This document shows positions 26,351 to 37,240 of a stretch of DNA of 64,000 nucleotides, piece by piece. Source of the stretch: an uncultured Oscillospiraceae bacterium. Lineage in GTDB: Bacteria; Bacillota; Clostridia; Oscillospirales; Ruminococcaceae. Below the pieces are notes generated by a model that saw only the letters and a program-made list of their open reading frames with translations, did no database searches and was not told where the DNA came from. How positions within the stretch are numbered: the stretch's first letter is position 1; each line of letters opens with the position of its first letter. The stretch lies in assembly GCA_904396495.1 (NCBI GenBank), contig CAJFOJ010000032.1:151881-215880 (forward strand), in the 5' to 3' direction. Position numbers and translations under genes: made by a program.

Positions 26351-28429
26351 ATGCCAAGAGACGTATCTCTGGAAATGACTCGTAATATTGGTATAATGGC
26401 CCACATCGACGCCGGTAAAACCACCGCCACCGAGCGTATCCTCTACTATACCGGTAGAACGCATAAGATCGGTGACACCCACGAGGGTACCGCAACGATG
26501 GACTGGATGGCGCAGGAGCAGGAAAGAGGTATTACCATTACTTCCGCTGCGACGACGGCGTTCTGGAAAGGCCACCGCATCAATATTATCGACACCCCCG
26601 GCCACGTTGACTTTACGGTTGAAGTGGAACGGTCTCTCCGCGTTTTGGACGGTTCTGTGACCGTTTTCTGCGCGAAGGGTGGTGTCGAACCGCAGTCTGA
26701 AACCGTCTGGCATCAGGCTGACAACTATAAAGTCCCCAGAATGGCCTTTGTCAACAAGATGGACATTATGGGTGCCGACTTTTACAATGTTGTCGACATG
26801 ATGAAAGACCGTTTAAAATGTAACCCTGTCCCGATTCAGCTACCTATCGGTGCTGAGGACGATTTTAAGGGAATCATCGACTTGTTGGAGATGAAAGCCT
26901 ACATCTATAACGATGATTTGGGCAACGACATTTCTGTCATCGATGTTCCCGATGATATGAAAGAGAAGGCAGAACAGTACCGGTCCGAACTGGTGGAGGC
27001 AGTAGCCACAAACGATGAGGACCTGATGATGAAGTATCTGGAAGAGGAAGAAATCACCATCGAAGAGCTGAAAACGGCAATTCGCAAGGAGACCATTGCC
27101 AATACTATCATCCCTGTCACTTGTGGCAGTGCTTATAAAAACAAGGGCGTCCAGAAGTTATTGGACGCGATTGTGGATTATATGCCGGCTCCCACCGATA
27201 TCCCCGCCATCAAGGGTATCGACCCCGAAACCGGGGAAGAGACGGAGCGCCATTCCTCCGATGAGGAACCCTTCTCTGCATTGGCGTTCAAAATTGCTAC
27301 TGACCCCTTTGTCGGTAAACTCTGCTTTTTCCGTGTGTACTCCGGTACAGTAGACGCTGGTTCCACCGTGTACAACTCAGTGAAAGGCAAGTCCGAGAGA
27401 ATGGGCCGCATCCTGATGATGCACGCAAACCACCGCCAGGATATCGAAACCTGCTACGCCGGCGATATCGCCGCAGCGGTTGGTTTGAAGCAGACCACCA
27501 CCGGCGATACCCTTTGTGATCCCAAGCACGAGGTCATTCTCGAGTCGATGGAGTTCCCGGAGCCTGTTATCCGCGTTGCCATCGAACCCAAGACTAAAGC
27601 CGGTCAGGAGAAGATGGGCATCGCTTTGGCAAAACTCGCCGAAGAGGATCCCACCTTCAAAACCTACACCGACGATGAGACCGGACAGACCATTATCGCC
27701 GGTATGGGTGAGTTGCACCTGGAAATTATTGTCGATCGTTTGCTCCGGGAGTTTAAGGTGGAAGCAAATGTCGGTAAGCCTCAGGTTGCTTACAGAGAAA
27801 CCATTCTCGGCAAGGCGGACGTCGATCACAAATACGCCAGACAGTCGGGTGGTAAAGGCCAATACGGTCATGTTAAGATCCGTGTGGAGCCCAACGAATC
27901 CGGCAAGGGTTATGAATTTATCAACAAAGTCGTGGGCGGTAACATTCCGAAGGAATATATCCCCGCTGTCGATCAGGGTATCCAAGGGGCCATGCAGGCC
28001 GGCGTTTTGGCGGGTTATCCCGTTGTGGACGTCAAGGTCGAACTGTACGACGGCTCTTATCACGAGGTTGACTCTTCTGAAATGGCCTTTAAAATCGCAG
28101 GTTCTATGGCGATGAAAGAGGCGTTAAGGAAGGCTCAATCCGTTATTATGGAACCCATCATGAAGGTTGTCGTCATCGTCCCCGAAGATTACATGGGCGA
28201 TGTCATTGGCGATTTGAACTCCCGCCGCGGACAGATCCAGGGCATGGAAGCACGCTCCGGCGCACAGGAGATCAAGGCCTTCGTCCCGTTGTCTGAGATG
28301 TTCGGGTATGCCACCGACCTTCGTTCCAAGACCCAGGGCCGTGGCCAGTATACCATGGAACCCAGTCACTATGTGGAAGTACCCAAATCCATCGCGGAAA
28401 AAATTATTTCCCAGAGGGAGAAAAACTGA
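26351..28429 (+). CDS. fusA: Elongation factor G
   Basis: 692 residues, full length. GTPase motifs: G1 AHIDAGKTT, switch [10 protein letters not shown] and NKMD. Domains II-V follow, with the domain IV loop near [16 protein letters not shown] and a C-terminal [19 protein letters not shown]. It catalyses ribosomal translocation and, with RRF, recycling. ATG follows TTAGGAGGAAATT. There is only one fusA in the window and it sits in the canonical position. Confidence 0.98.
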   Translation: MPRDVSLEMTRNIGIMAHIDAGKTTATERILYYTGRTHKIGDTHEGTATMDWMAQEQERGITITSAATTAFWKGHRINIIDTPGHVDFTVEVERSLRVLDGSVTVFCAKGGVEPQSETVWHQADNYKVPRMAFVNKMDIMGADFYNVVDMMKDRLKCNPVPIQLPIGAEDDFKGIIDLLEMKAYIYNDDLGNDISVIDVPDDMKEKAEQYRSELVEAVATNDEDLMMKYLEEEEITIEELKTAIRKETIANTIIPVTCGSAYKNKGVQKLLDAIVDYMPAPTDIPAIKGIDPETGEETERHSSDEEPFSALAFKIATDPFVGKLCFFRVYSGTVDAGSTVYNSVKGKSERMGRILMMHANHRQDIETCYAGDIAAAVGLKQTTTGDTLCDPKHEVILESMEFPEPVIRVAIEPKTKAGQEKMGIALAKLAEEDPTFKTYTDDETGQTIIAGMGELHLEIIVDRLLREFKVEANVGKPQVAYRETILGKADVDHKYARQSGGKGQYGHVKIRVEPNESGKGYEFINKVVGGNIPKEYIPAVDQGIQGAMQAGVLAGYPVVDVKVELYDGSYHEVDSSEMAFKIAGSMAMKEALRKAQSVIMEPIMKVVVIVPEDYMGDVIGDLNSRRGQIQGMEARSGAQEIKAFVPLSEMFGYATDLRSKTQGRGQYTMEPSHYVEVPKSIAEKIISQREKN

Positions 28430-28546
28430 TTTTTCAAGGAAATTTTTTGAAAATTGAAAAATTTACCATTCATCTATTGAAATTTTGGTTTAGTTCTGAT
28501 AAACTAAAGACAATATTTTCTGATTGAAAAAAGGAGGAAATTTCTA

Positions 28547-29746
28547 ATGGCAAAGGCGCATTTTGAAAGAACCAAGCCCCATGTTAACATTGGTACCATT
28601 GGTCACGTTGACCACGGTAAAACCACTCTGACCGCTGCGATCACCAAGGCTTTGGCTTTGCAGGGTAAAGCGAAGTATGAAGCTTATGATATGATCGATA
28701 AGGCTCCTGAAGAGAGAGAGCGTGGTATTACCATTAACACTGCTCACGTTGAGTATGAGACTGACAAACGTCACTACGCTCACGTTGACTGCCCCGGTCA
28801 TGCTGACTATGTTAAGAACATGATCACCGGCGCTGCTCAGATGGACGGCGCTATCCTGGTTGTTTCCGCGGCTGACGGCCCTATGCCTCAGACCCGTGAG
28901 CACATCCTGCTGTCCCGTCAGGTCGGCGTTCCTTACATCGTTGTTTTCATGAACAAAGCTGACCAGGTTGACGACGAAGAGCTTCTCGATCTCGTCGAGA
29001 TGGAAATCCGTGAACTTTTGAATGAGTACGATTTCCCCGGCGACGATACCCCCATTATCCGTGGCTCTGCTCTGAAGGCTTTGGAAGCTCCCGACGATAT
29101 CAACGATCCCGCTTACAAGCCCATCTTGGAGTTGATGGATGCAGTTGACGAGTGGATTCCCACTCCCGACCGTAAAGCGGATCTTCCTTTCTTGATGCCT
29201 GTTGAGGACGTCTTCACCATCACCGGCCGTGGTACTGTTGCCACTGGTAGAGTGGAAAGAGGTCAGCTCAATTCCGGCGACGAAGTTGAGATCGTCGGCT
29301 TGAAAGACGAAAAGATGAAATCCGTTGTTACTGGTATTGAAATGTTCAGAAAGATCCTGGACTACGCTGAGGCTGGTGACAACATTGGTGCGTTGCTCCG
29401 TGGTATTCAGAGAAATGAGATCGAAAGAGGTCAGGTTCTCTGCAAACCCGGCACCATTCACCCCCACACCAAATTCCATTGCTCTGTTTACGTCCTGAAA
29501 AAAGAAGAGGGTGGACGTCATAAACCCTTCTTTAACAACTACCGTCCCCAGTTCTATTTCAGAACCACTGACGTTACCGGCATCATCACCCTCCCCGAGG
29601 GAACTGAGATGGCTATGCCCGGCGATAACCTGGAGTTTGACGTAGAACTCATCACTCCTATCGCTATTGAAGAGGGCCTCCGCTTCGCTATTCGTGAAGG
29701 CGGCAGAACGGTTGGTTCCGGCGTTGTTTCTAAAATCAACGAGTAA
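28547..29746 (+). CDS. tuf: Elongation factor Tu
   Basis: 399 residues with G1 [10 protein letters not shown], switch [14 protein letters not shown] and the NKAD guanine motif (most homologues have NKCD or NKVD). Domains II and III are complete, ending VVSKINE. It delivers aminoacyl-tRNA to the ribosome. AAAGGAGG precedes ATG. The third codon position is strongly biased, as expected for one of the most expressed genes. A terminator at 29761-29790 ends the str operon. Confidence 0.98.
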   Translation: MAKAHFERTKPHVNIGTIGHVDHGKTTLTAAITKALALQGKAKYEAYDMIDKAPEERERGITINTAHVEYETDKRHYAHVDCPGHADYVKNMITGAAQMDGAILVVSAADGPMPQTREHILLSRQVGVPYIVVFMNKADQVDDEELLDLVEMEIRELLNEYDFPGDDTPIIRGSALKALEAPDDINDPAYKPILELMDAVDEWIPTPDRKADLPFLMPVEDVFTITGRGTVATGRVERGQLNSGDEVEIVGLKDEKMKSVVTGIEMFRKILDYAEAGDNIGALLRGIQRNEIERGQVLCKPGTIHPHTKFHCSVYVLKKEEGGRHKPFFNNYRPQFYFRTTDVTGIITLPEGTEMAMPGDNLEFDVELITPIAIEEGLRFAIREGGRTVGSGVVSKINE

Positions 29747-29760
29747 TCAACTCGCCTTAA

Positions 29761-29790
29761 AAACTCCCGGCGTTAAGCCGGGAGTTTTTG
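29761..29790 (+). terminator. Terminator of the str operon after tuf
   Basis: 10-bp GC-rich stem (AACTCCCGGC and complement) with loop GTTAA and five T residues. Confidence 0.92.
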
Positions 29791-29949
29791 TTTGCCTTTT
29801 TTGGCTTAATCACATCAAAAATAGGTTTCTTGAGTTGCAATAAACAAAAAAAAACTTGCAAAAAAAGTATTTCCTTTGCGATAAAATCTAAAAAAATATG
29901 TTTAAATTGTAAAATATGCAATTTAATGGAAATTTGACTGCATAAATAC

Positions 29950-29978
29950 TTGAAACTAAAAATGATTTCGTGTATAAT
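29950..29978 (+). promoter_or_regulatory. Promoter of gdhA
   Basis: TTGAAA (29950-29955), 17-base spacer, TATAAT (29973-29978), ~50 bases before the ATG. Confidence 0.82.
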
Positions 29979-29987
29979 ATTTCTTAG

Positions 29988-31376
<1,389 letters not shown>

Positions 31377-31403
31377 TTTCTATATTTACTTCCAAAATTT
31401 GTT

Positions 31404-31440
31404 AAAGCCGGTACGACTTCTGCGTGCCGGCTTTGCTTTT
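31404..31440 (+). terminator. Terminator after gdhA
   Basis: AAAGCCGGTACG pairs with CGTGCCGGCTTT (one G-T pair) around ACTTCTG, followed by a T-rich tail. Confidence 0.88.
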
Positions 31441-31473
31441 AAAAAAGAGCTTTTTCTGAGTGAGAATCTGTGG

Positions 31474-31479
31474 TATAAT
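31474..31479 (+). promoter_or_regulatory. Extended -10 promoter element
   Basis: TGGTATAAT (31471-31479) is a TGnTATAAT extended -10 box without a good -35. It would start the structured RNA at ~31486. A second extended -10, TGATATAAT, lies at 31583-31591. Confidence 0.5.
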
Positions 31480-31482
31480 AAA

Positions 31483-31577
31483 TGCAGCAAGGCTGCGTTT
31501 ATCGCAGAAGAAGTCCTTTGAGGGTTATCCTCAATTTTGCTGCTATTACGTTGCAATCAGACTGCTTGCAACGTAAT
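31483..31577 (+). ncRNA. Candidate structured RNA: three-way junction plus long hairpin
   Basis: A closing stem GCAGCAA (31484-31490) with TTGCTGC (31537-31543) encloses two hairpins, CTGCG-TTTAT-CGCAG (31493-31507) and TTGAGG-GTTAT-CCTCAA (31518-31534), giving a three-way junction. A third hairpin with perfect 12-bp arms (31545-31556, 31566-31577) follows at once. All helices are perfect. No ORF of merit overlaps. It lies between the gdhA terminator and the DUF218 gene and could be a cis-acting leader or a free RNA. No T-run follows the last hairpin. I recognise no known class. Confidence 0.5.
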
Positions 31578-31956
31578 AAATATGATATAATATTTACAAG
31601 CGGCGTGGACTTTGTGTCGACACATTTGACGCACAATTTTATAAAAACAATACTTTTTATAGTCGATTATCGCGCATAACAAAACGATTTCAAACCTTTT
31701 GCTTTAACTTCATGCGGCGCGCAATCTCAAAAGGGCTTTGCACATATGGTATTTTAAACGCAGTTACGCAGTTTTGCACAGCAAACCGATGGCCGCATTT
31801 TAGCGTTGTATTTCTTTTTTATAACTTTATAACCTTCGGTTGCTATAAGGCTGGAAAGACCGTTATGCGTGTTTCCTCCGCTAAAAGCGGATAGATTTTA
31901 TGGCGTGGCAGCTTTTGATGTAATAATTTTAATGGGAACTAGTGATAGGTAGGTTC
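31578..31956 (+). other. Long non-coding leader region before the DUF218 gene
   Basis: About 380 bases with a second extended -10 element (31583-31591) and several small hairpins, including a TTATAACC...GGTTGCTATAA stem near 31828-31855 and TCCGC-TAAAA-GCGGA near 31875-31889. Frames here lack ribosome sites and protein-like composition. Confidence 0.4.
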
Positions 31957-32709
31957 ATGATGATATTGGATACAATTCTTTTTATAATCGGAGGATTATT
32001 AATCCTCTATTATATCGTTTCAACACTGGCCTTAGGGCCGGTTTCATTTAGTGCCGTTTTGCTGGCGGCAGGCGTTATACTGGTGGCGTTAGGTGCTTTG
32101 GATCGAAAGTTTGGCCACCTTAAAGGGGTTATAAAATTAAAAAAAGTGTTAGTACCGCTTGCAGTAGTGGCGCTGATTTGTTTTGTGGCATTGGAGGCGG
32201 TGGTCGTCTCGGGAGCAGTGCAAAAAGATCGTGCAAAGGCGGACTACATAGTGGTATTGGGGGCAGGGCTTCGCGGCGATCAGCTCAGCCTTACCCTAAA
32301 GCAGCGTTTGGACGCTACATTGGAGTGCGAGCAAGGGGAAACCATTGTGGTAACCGGCGGGCAGGGTTGGAATGAGAGTATGCCGGAAGCTGTCGCCATG
32401 AGGCGCTATCTTACAGAACAGGGAATCGAGGCAGAGCGGATTTTGGTAGAGGATCAGTCAACCAATACCAACGAAAATCTCGACAATGCCAAGGAAATGA
32501 TTGAGGCCCACAGCGGGAAAGACCTAGCCGATTTAAAGGTGAAAATAATCAGCAGCGATTACCACAGCTCCCGCGCGAAAATGATTGCCAATCGTCACGG
32601 TTATGTCCAGATGACAACGTATGGCGCCGGGACCCATCCGCTTTTGATTCCGTCTTTTTATATCAGGGAGGGTTTGGCACTTGTGAAGTCCTTCCTTTTT
32701 GACCGTTGA
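31957..32709 (+). CDS. YdcF-like DUF218 membrane protein
   Basis: About 250 residues; start chosen at ATG 31957 (GTG 31942 and ATG 31960 are alternatives, with AGGTAGG just upstream). Three membrane segments occupy residues ~1-25, 30-48 and 60-85. The DUF218 domain then begins at DYIVVLGAGLRGDQLSLTL, with the conserved VVTGGQGWNESMPEA, the acidic STNTNENL and the SSDYHSSRAKMI motif. DUF218 proteins (SanA/YdcF/ElyC) are linked to envelope precursor metabolism, but the reaction is unknown. It lies 14 bases before the dnaD-like gene, so the three genes 31957-34685 may be one operon. Confidence 0.85.
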   Translation: MMILDTILFIIGGLLILYYIVSTLALGPVSFSAVLLAAGVILVALGALDRKFGHLKGVIKLKKVLVPLAVVALICFVALEAVVVSGAVQKDRAKADYIVVLGAGLRGDQLSLTLKQRLDATLECEQGETIVVTGGQGWNESMPEAVAMRRYLTEQGIEAERILVEDQSTNTNENLDNAKEMIEAHSGKDLADLKVKIISSDYHSSRAKMIANRHGYVQMTTYGAGTHPLLIPSFYIREGLALVKSFLFDR

Positions 32710-32723
32710 TTGGGGGTAGTACT

Positions 32724-33677
32724 GTGGGGATTCAATTAAACGGGGGAAGCTGTTCCTCTTTCGTCGCCGTCCCAGCCGACGTGATAGACAAGCATCTTGC
32801 AACCGCCAGCGGGATATACATCAAAGTTTTGTTGGCTGTCGTCCGGGCGAACGAAATCGATTTTCAAAAACTCTCGAAACTGTTGTCCGTCCCGGAGAGT
32901 GAAATCGTTGAGGCTGTAGGATATTGGAAGGCAAGTGGCGTATTGTCAGAGGATACTGCTTCTCAAGATGCTACAAAGGTGACGAACCGTTCTGTTTCCG
33001 GCAAGTTGCCGAAGCGGAAAATACAGCCCATTGCTATCACACCGGAGGATATCAGCGCTGCCGTCGTAGCGGAACAGTCGGAGCACGACCCCCAGATCAA
33101 GTTCCTTTTGTGCACGGCGGAGTGTATGTTCGGGCGCCCGTTGACATCTGCCGAGCAGAAGGGGTTGGTTTACATTCACGAATATATGGGACTTCCCGCA
33201 GATGTGATTATTATGGCGGTGGAGTACTGTATTTCTATTGATAGGCCTCATTTTAATTACATACAGAAAATGTGTGCCCAGTGGGCCGACGATGAAATCA
33301 ACACTCACGTCCGCGCTGAGGCGGCCATCAAGCAGCTTTCCGCCTATAGGAGCAGGGAAGGTCTGGTGCGGACGGCTTTCGGGATCGGTGACCGGGCGCT
33401 CACTGCTGCCAATAAGAAATATATCAACCAGTGGTTTGACGACGGCTTTGACATCGAGATGATAAAAATCGCCTACGAGCGGACGGTGGATCGGATTAAC
33501 AAGGTTTCCTTTCCCTATATCAACAAGATTTTGCAGTCGTGGAAGGAAAACGGCATTTTAACACCAGCCGACCTCAGCACCAAAGAGACGCCCCGTAACT
33601 ATCAAAAGGGACAGAAGCCGGACGCTTCTTATGATTTAGATGAGTTTGAGCGGTTGGGTTTCCATGTACCCAAATAA
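32724..33677 (+). CDS. DnaD-like replication initiation protein with two DnaD/DnaB_2 domains
   Basis: 317 residues from GTG 32724, behind GGGGGT. An N-terminal winged-helix-like region (~1-75: AVPADVIDKHLATASGIYIK, then FQKLSKLLSVPESEIV) precedes two DnaB_2-type helical domains. One starts QIKFLLCTAECMFGRPLTSA (~130), the other YINQWFDDGFDIEMIKIAYE (~232), with the conserved YINKILQSWKENGI. DnaD-family proteins remodel DNA at origins and load the helicase with DnaB/DnaI. The adjacent DnaC/DnaI-type ATPase gene is the expected partner. Confidence 0.9.
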   Translation: MGIQLNGGSCSSFVAVPADVIDKHLATASGIYIKVLLAVVRANEIDFQKLSKLLSVPESEIVEAVGYWKASGVLSEDTASQDATKVTNRSVSGKLPKRKIQPIAITPEDISAAVVAEQSEHDPQIKFLLCTAECMFGRPLTSAEQKGLVYIHEYMGLPADVIIMAVEYCISIDRPHFNYIQKMCAQWADDEINTHVRAEAAIKQLSAYRSREGLVRTAFGIGDRALTAANKKYINQWFDDGFDIEMIKIAYERTVDRINKVSFPYINKILQSWKENGILTPADLSTKETPRNYQKGQKPDASYDLDEFERLGFHVPK

Positions 33678-33692
33678 CAAAAGGAGTGCATT

Positions 33693-34685
33693 ATGAAAAA
33701 TGAAATCCTTGTTAAAGCACTAAAAGTATTAGAACAGCGTAGAATTCGAGCGGAAATCGAACAAGCATCCCGTTTGGACGAGATTTATCAGAAGGTTCCC
33801 CAGGTGATCGACGTGCGGAAGGAGCTGGCTCTCACCTCAGTAGAGCTTACAAAACTCATCCTTTCCAAAAAGGAGGATATTTCAGAGGGGCTGGAAAAGT
33901 TAAAGGAATCCAATCTCAATTTACAGCAGATGGAGAAAGAGCTGCTAATTGCCGGAGGGTATCCGGAAGATTACCTGAAACTCCACCCGGTGTGCAAAAA
34001 ATGTGGTGACTCGGGCTATATAGGGAATGTACGCTGTTCCTGTTTAAATGGACTGATGCGCCAGATTAACATCGAGACGATCAACAGCGTTTCCGCTTTA
34101 AAACTATGCGATTTTTCGAGCTTCGACCTGCGGTATTACAGCGAAGAAACCGATCCAGTGACTCGTGTGGTGCCGCGGCAGATTATGTCTGATATCTTTT
34201 CCTTTTGCAAAAAATACGCCGATCATTTTTCCCCTCAGATGAAAGGAATTTTTATGGTGGGGGAAACTGGGCTTGGCAAAACCCATTTGTCCCTGGCCAT
34301 TGCCAAAGCGGTTATTGAAAAAGGGTATACTGTGGCGTATGGCTCGGTTTACGATTTTTTGAAAACCATCGAGGCCGAGCACTTTGGCCGCGTTGAAAAT
34401 AACGACACGCTGAACATCCTCCTGGACGTAGATTTGCTGATTTTGGACGATTTGGGGGCGGAGTTTAACTCTCAGTTTAACCTTTCCGCGATTTACAATC
34501 TCATCAATACCCGCTGCAATCGGGATAGGCCTACCATTATCAACACCAATCTCACCTCCAAAGAGCTGGAGGATCGATATTCCCGCCGGTTGGTCTCCCG
34601 GCTGTTTTCGCTACTGACTTATCTGCGGTTTGTCGGAAAAGATATTCGGCAGATCAAGGCAAACGAAGAAGTGTTCGGAAAATAA
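33693..34685 (+). CDS. DnaC/DnaI-type helicase loader ATPase
   Basis: 330 residues, ATG behind AAAAGGAGTG. The N-terminal ~100 residues are helical and end in a Cys cluster (CKKCGDSGYIGNVRCSC) as in Firmicutes DnaC/DnaI. The AAA+ domain has Walker A MVGETGLGKTHLS (~190), Walker B LLILDDLGAEF (~250) and an arginine-rich end (ELEDRYSRRLVSRLF). It should load the replicative helicase and lies 15 bases after dnaD, a conserved pair in Clostridia. A large hairpin terminator follows. Confidence 0.92.
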   Translation: MKNEILVKALKVLEQRRIRAEIEQASRLDEIYQKVPQVIDVRKELALTSVELTKLILSKKEDISEGLEKLKESNLNLQQMEKELLIAGGYPEDYLKLHPVCKKCGDSGYIGNVRCSCLNGLMRQINIETINSVSALKLCDFSSFDLRYYSEETDPVTRVVPRQIMSDIFSFCKKYADHFSPQMKGIFMVGETGLGKTHLSLAIAKAVIEKGYTVAYGSVYDFLKTIEAEHFGRVENNDTLNILLDVDLLILDDLGAEFNSQFNLSAIYNLINTRCNRDRPTIINTNLTSKELEDRYSRRLVSRLFSLLTYLRFVGKDIRQIKANEEVFGK

Positions 34686-34740
34686 AACCGAATAATTATG
34701 AAATTTGTAGTTTAATGAAGGACAATTGTATTCATAAAAT

Positions 34741-34818
34741 AAAAAGCTCCCCGCTGCTTTGGCTGTGTCCGGTTTGGCAATTAAAAACCGGCACATTCCC
34801 TCAGCGAGGAGCTTTTTT
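34741..34818. terminator. Elaborate bidirectional terminator between dnaC-like and pda-like genes
   Basis: AAAAAGCTCC and CGCTG on the left pair with CAGCG and GGAGCTTTTTT on the right. The ~45-base interior folds into a second helix (GTG-CCGGTTT with AAACCGG-CAC). T-runs exist on both strands, so it can end both convergent units. It is much larger than an ordinary terminator. Confidence 0.8.
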
Positions 34819-35023
34819 CATACATTAAAATATCGCCCTCACTATTGCGAGGACGATAAAAAGCGAAATGAATTTGATTTTAACAATCTGTGAAGTTGTC
34901 CACCAGAGACAACGATAGTTATTATAATACATAATTTTCCAAAAATCAACAGAAATTGAAAAGAAATTAAAATTTTATCGTTTTGCCTAAAATATTTATT
35001 AATTTTATCGCAATTTATCTAAT

Positions 35024-36031
35024 TTACTGGAACAGTTCGAATTCATATCCTTGGGAACGGGCATAATCAATAAAGTATCCCAAAATGTCGCTGTTGGTTT
35101 TGCCCACTGCGTGGAGAAGGTAAATAGCCCCATTGTGGAGCGCGCCGTTTAATTTTTCCAGCGCCTTGGCAGGTTCCATCTGATTATCGGGATCCCAATC
35201 CTTATAAGCGTAGCTCCACAGCATGGTTTTATATCCTAGCTGCTGTGTCTGTGCCAGCACTCGTTCGGAAAATTCGCCCATTGGGGGACGGAACAGCGTC
35301 ATTTGATAATTAAATTTTTCATTGATATAATTATGCAGGTTCATAGTTTCCTGTTCGCAGCGCTCGGTGCTGACTGTGGGGTAGGAGACGTGCTTGTCGC
35401 TGTGGTTGCCTACGGCATGACCTTCGTCAATCATCCGCTGGACAAGGTCGGGTTCTTTTTCCACATAGTCCATTGTCACAAAGAAAACTGCAGGCACGTT
35501 TTTTTCTCGTAATGTATCGAGGATCGTCGCGGTATATCCGTTTTCATATCCTTCGTCAAAGGTCAGGTATATGACCTTTTGGTCATCGCCGATAAAATAG
35601 GCGTCGTATTTTCCGTATTTCTCCTGAAACTGTAATGCGGAGATGGGGCGGTTTTGGTCGTCCAGCTGAACCCCTTGTCCCCATCCCTGTTTGGTGCCGT
35701 CTAAAGTGGACAGGTCTACAGTGGCGGGAGAGACATGGATTTCAGCAGCTACTTCAGATGAGGCGCCGGATGCCGGCGCGCTCTCTGAAGAATGATCGCT
35801 TTTGTCATTTTCGTCGGATAGGTCAGAGCTCAGATCCGATTTCCCATCTGAAATACCCGAGCTTATGTCAGACCCTAGGTCGGACATGCCGGAGCTTATA
35901 CCGGATTCCACATCGGAAATGCCGGAACTGATGTCGCTTCCCAGGTCGGATGCGCCATTTTCTACCGTTTTACAACCGGCAAACATCATAGCGGCGACAA
36001 GACCTGCACAGAGAATTTTTATCGCTTTCAC
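35024..36031 (-). CDS. PdaA-like polysaccharide deacetylase lipoprotein
   Basis: 335 residues from GTG 36031 with AAGGAG upstream. A lipoprotein signal ends at MMFAGC (Cys ~20). Residues ~25-95 are a Ser/Asp/Gly repeat linker with SDLGSDISSGISD occurring twice. The deacetylase domain starts with VIYLTFDEGYENGYTATIL, closest to PdaA-type spore-cortex muramic acid deacetylases (most polysaccharide deacetylases have TFDDGP). The zinc-binding HSDKH (GHAVGNHSDKHVSYP), RPPMGEFS and the late His in LLHAVG are present. A cortex or wall role is likely from the family. Confidence 0.9.
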   Translation of the reverse strand: MKAIKILCAGLVAAMMFAGCKTVENGASDLGSDISSGISDVESGISSGMSDLGSDISSGISDGKSDLSSDLSDENDKSDHSSESAPASGASSEVAAEIHVSPATVDLSTLDGTKQGWGQGVQLDDQNRPISALQFQEKYGKYDAYFIGDDQKVIYLTFDEGYENGYTATILDTLREKNVPAVFFVTMDYVEKEPDLVQRMIDEGHAVGNHSDKHVSYPTVSTERCEQETMNLHNYINEKFNYQMTLFRPPMGEFSERVLAQTQQLGYKTMLWSYAYKDWDPDNQMEPAKALEKLNGALHNGAIYLLHAVGKTNSDILGYFIDYARSQGYEFELFQ

Positions 36032-36209
36032 GTGAAGGTACACTCCTTTTTGTGTCTGAATCCGGCGGGACATGCGAAAAGTATCCGTGCCGATGACACG
36101 AAAATAGTATATCCTTATAGCAAAATTTTACCCAGTAGGAATTATTGGTATCAAAAAATGCTTCCCAAAAAATATTTTCAGGGAAGCATCCATCATTACA
36201 AAGCAGATA

Positions 36210-36899
36210 TCATTCTTTTATTTTGTTTTCGCTGCTTTGCACCAGGTTTAACAGCGAAGTGGCATATTGGGGATAATCGGCCGACAGATTTTCCGTTGTG
36301 ATGTTTACGCTATCTCGGACGTCAGGCGGAATGAGCTTTTTGTTGTCCTCGCCGGAGGCGAGGGCGTTGATTTCAGCTTCTATTTCCGCCATAGCCGCCA
36401 AAGCTCTGGCGCTGTACAGAGGCTTTGAGACGGTAAAAAAGCTCTGTTCATTTTTTAAATTGACCCCGTAAATCGAACGGAACATCCGATAGACCGAAAG
36501 CATCAAAAAGTCAGAGATTTTAGTTGTCAACTCTTTGCAGTTGATTTTTTGGAGAAAATCGAATAAAATATTGAGTGAGTTAAAAATCAGCTTTTTGTTT
36601 AAAGTGGGAAGAATGCTGCCCCTCATCCGATTGTCCTGGCTGCCGCTTTCTGGTTCGGGGATATCCTCCACAGACAGTGTGGCGCCGGTCCGTTCCGGGG
36701 AGCGACCCAGTAGAAAGTCGCAGGAGACGTGGTAGTAATCGGCCGCCCGGACCACAAAATCGAGCCCGCATTCCCGGATGCCCTTTTCGTAGTGAGAGAG
36801 CAGGGCTTGAGAGATACTAAGTTCCGATGCCGCCTGCTTTTGGCTGATACCGCGCTCTTTTCTCAACAGAGTCAGTATTCTCGGAAAGTCAGAATTCAT
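36210..36899 (-). CDS. HTH (XRE family) regulator with unknown C-terminal domain
   Basis: 229 residues, ATG 36899 behind CAGGAGGAC. Residues ~6-62 are a Cro/C1 HTH: ILTLLRKERGISQKQAASEL, recognition helix ISQALLSHYEKGIRECG, then VVRAADYYHVSCDFLLGRS. Residues ~90-229 are a helical domain I do not recognise. It lies upstream of the PdaA-like gene on the same strand, with ~180 bases between, so it could control that gene; this is only positional. Confidence 0.87.
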   Translation of the reverse strand: MNSDFPRILTLLRKERGISQKQAASELSISQALLSHYEKGIRECGLDFVVRAADYYHVSCDFLLGRSPERTGATLSVEDIPEPESGSQDNRMRGSILPTLNKKLIFNSLNILFDFLQKINCKELTTKISDFLMLSVYRMFRSIYGVNLKNEQSFFTVSKPLYSARALAAMAEIEAEINALASGEDNKKLIPPDVRDSVNITTENLSADYPQYATSLLNLVQSSENKIKE

Positions 36900-37240
36900 G
36901 ACAGCAGTCCTCCTGTTTTGTGATGGATTCCAATTGACACGGCATCTTACAAAATTCGCTTATTCTCTCTCAATTGTGGGTTTCGGTTGTAAAATTCGAC
37001 AGGTCAACGTATAGTAAATTATATAACAAAGGTTACCTGATGTAAAGAGGTTTCACCAGATTAAAAAATTTTTGTCGAATATGATATTAATTTTTGTTTA
37101 AATTTTGGTAAAGGCGTTGTTTTTTGTTCACTTTGTACTATAATAAAGTAATAAAGTCTTGAGGTGTCATATGGATGATGCCTCATAAAAAAGGTCAAGA
37201 GAGGGAGCGGGAATGCTCCCATACAATGGAGGCTGTCATT
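36900..37240. other. Intergenic region between divergent HTH and phosphatase genes
   Basis: About 340 AT-rich bases. It holds a rightward promoter at ~37116-37144 (GTTGTT/TATAAT, 17-base spacer) and presumably the leftward promoter of the HTH gene, for which I see no clear consensus. Confidence 0.5.

Noticed and set aside
31482..31894. Frames of 65 and 60 codons between gdhA and the DUF218 gene
   Set aside because: No ribosome sites, odd composition, and the first overlaps perfect RNA helices that explain the sequence better.
35635..36035. Rightward frames opposite the Ser/Asp linker of the PdaA-like gene
   Set aside because: Produced by the repetitive linker DNA read backwards; no start signals.
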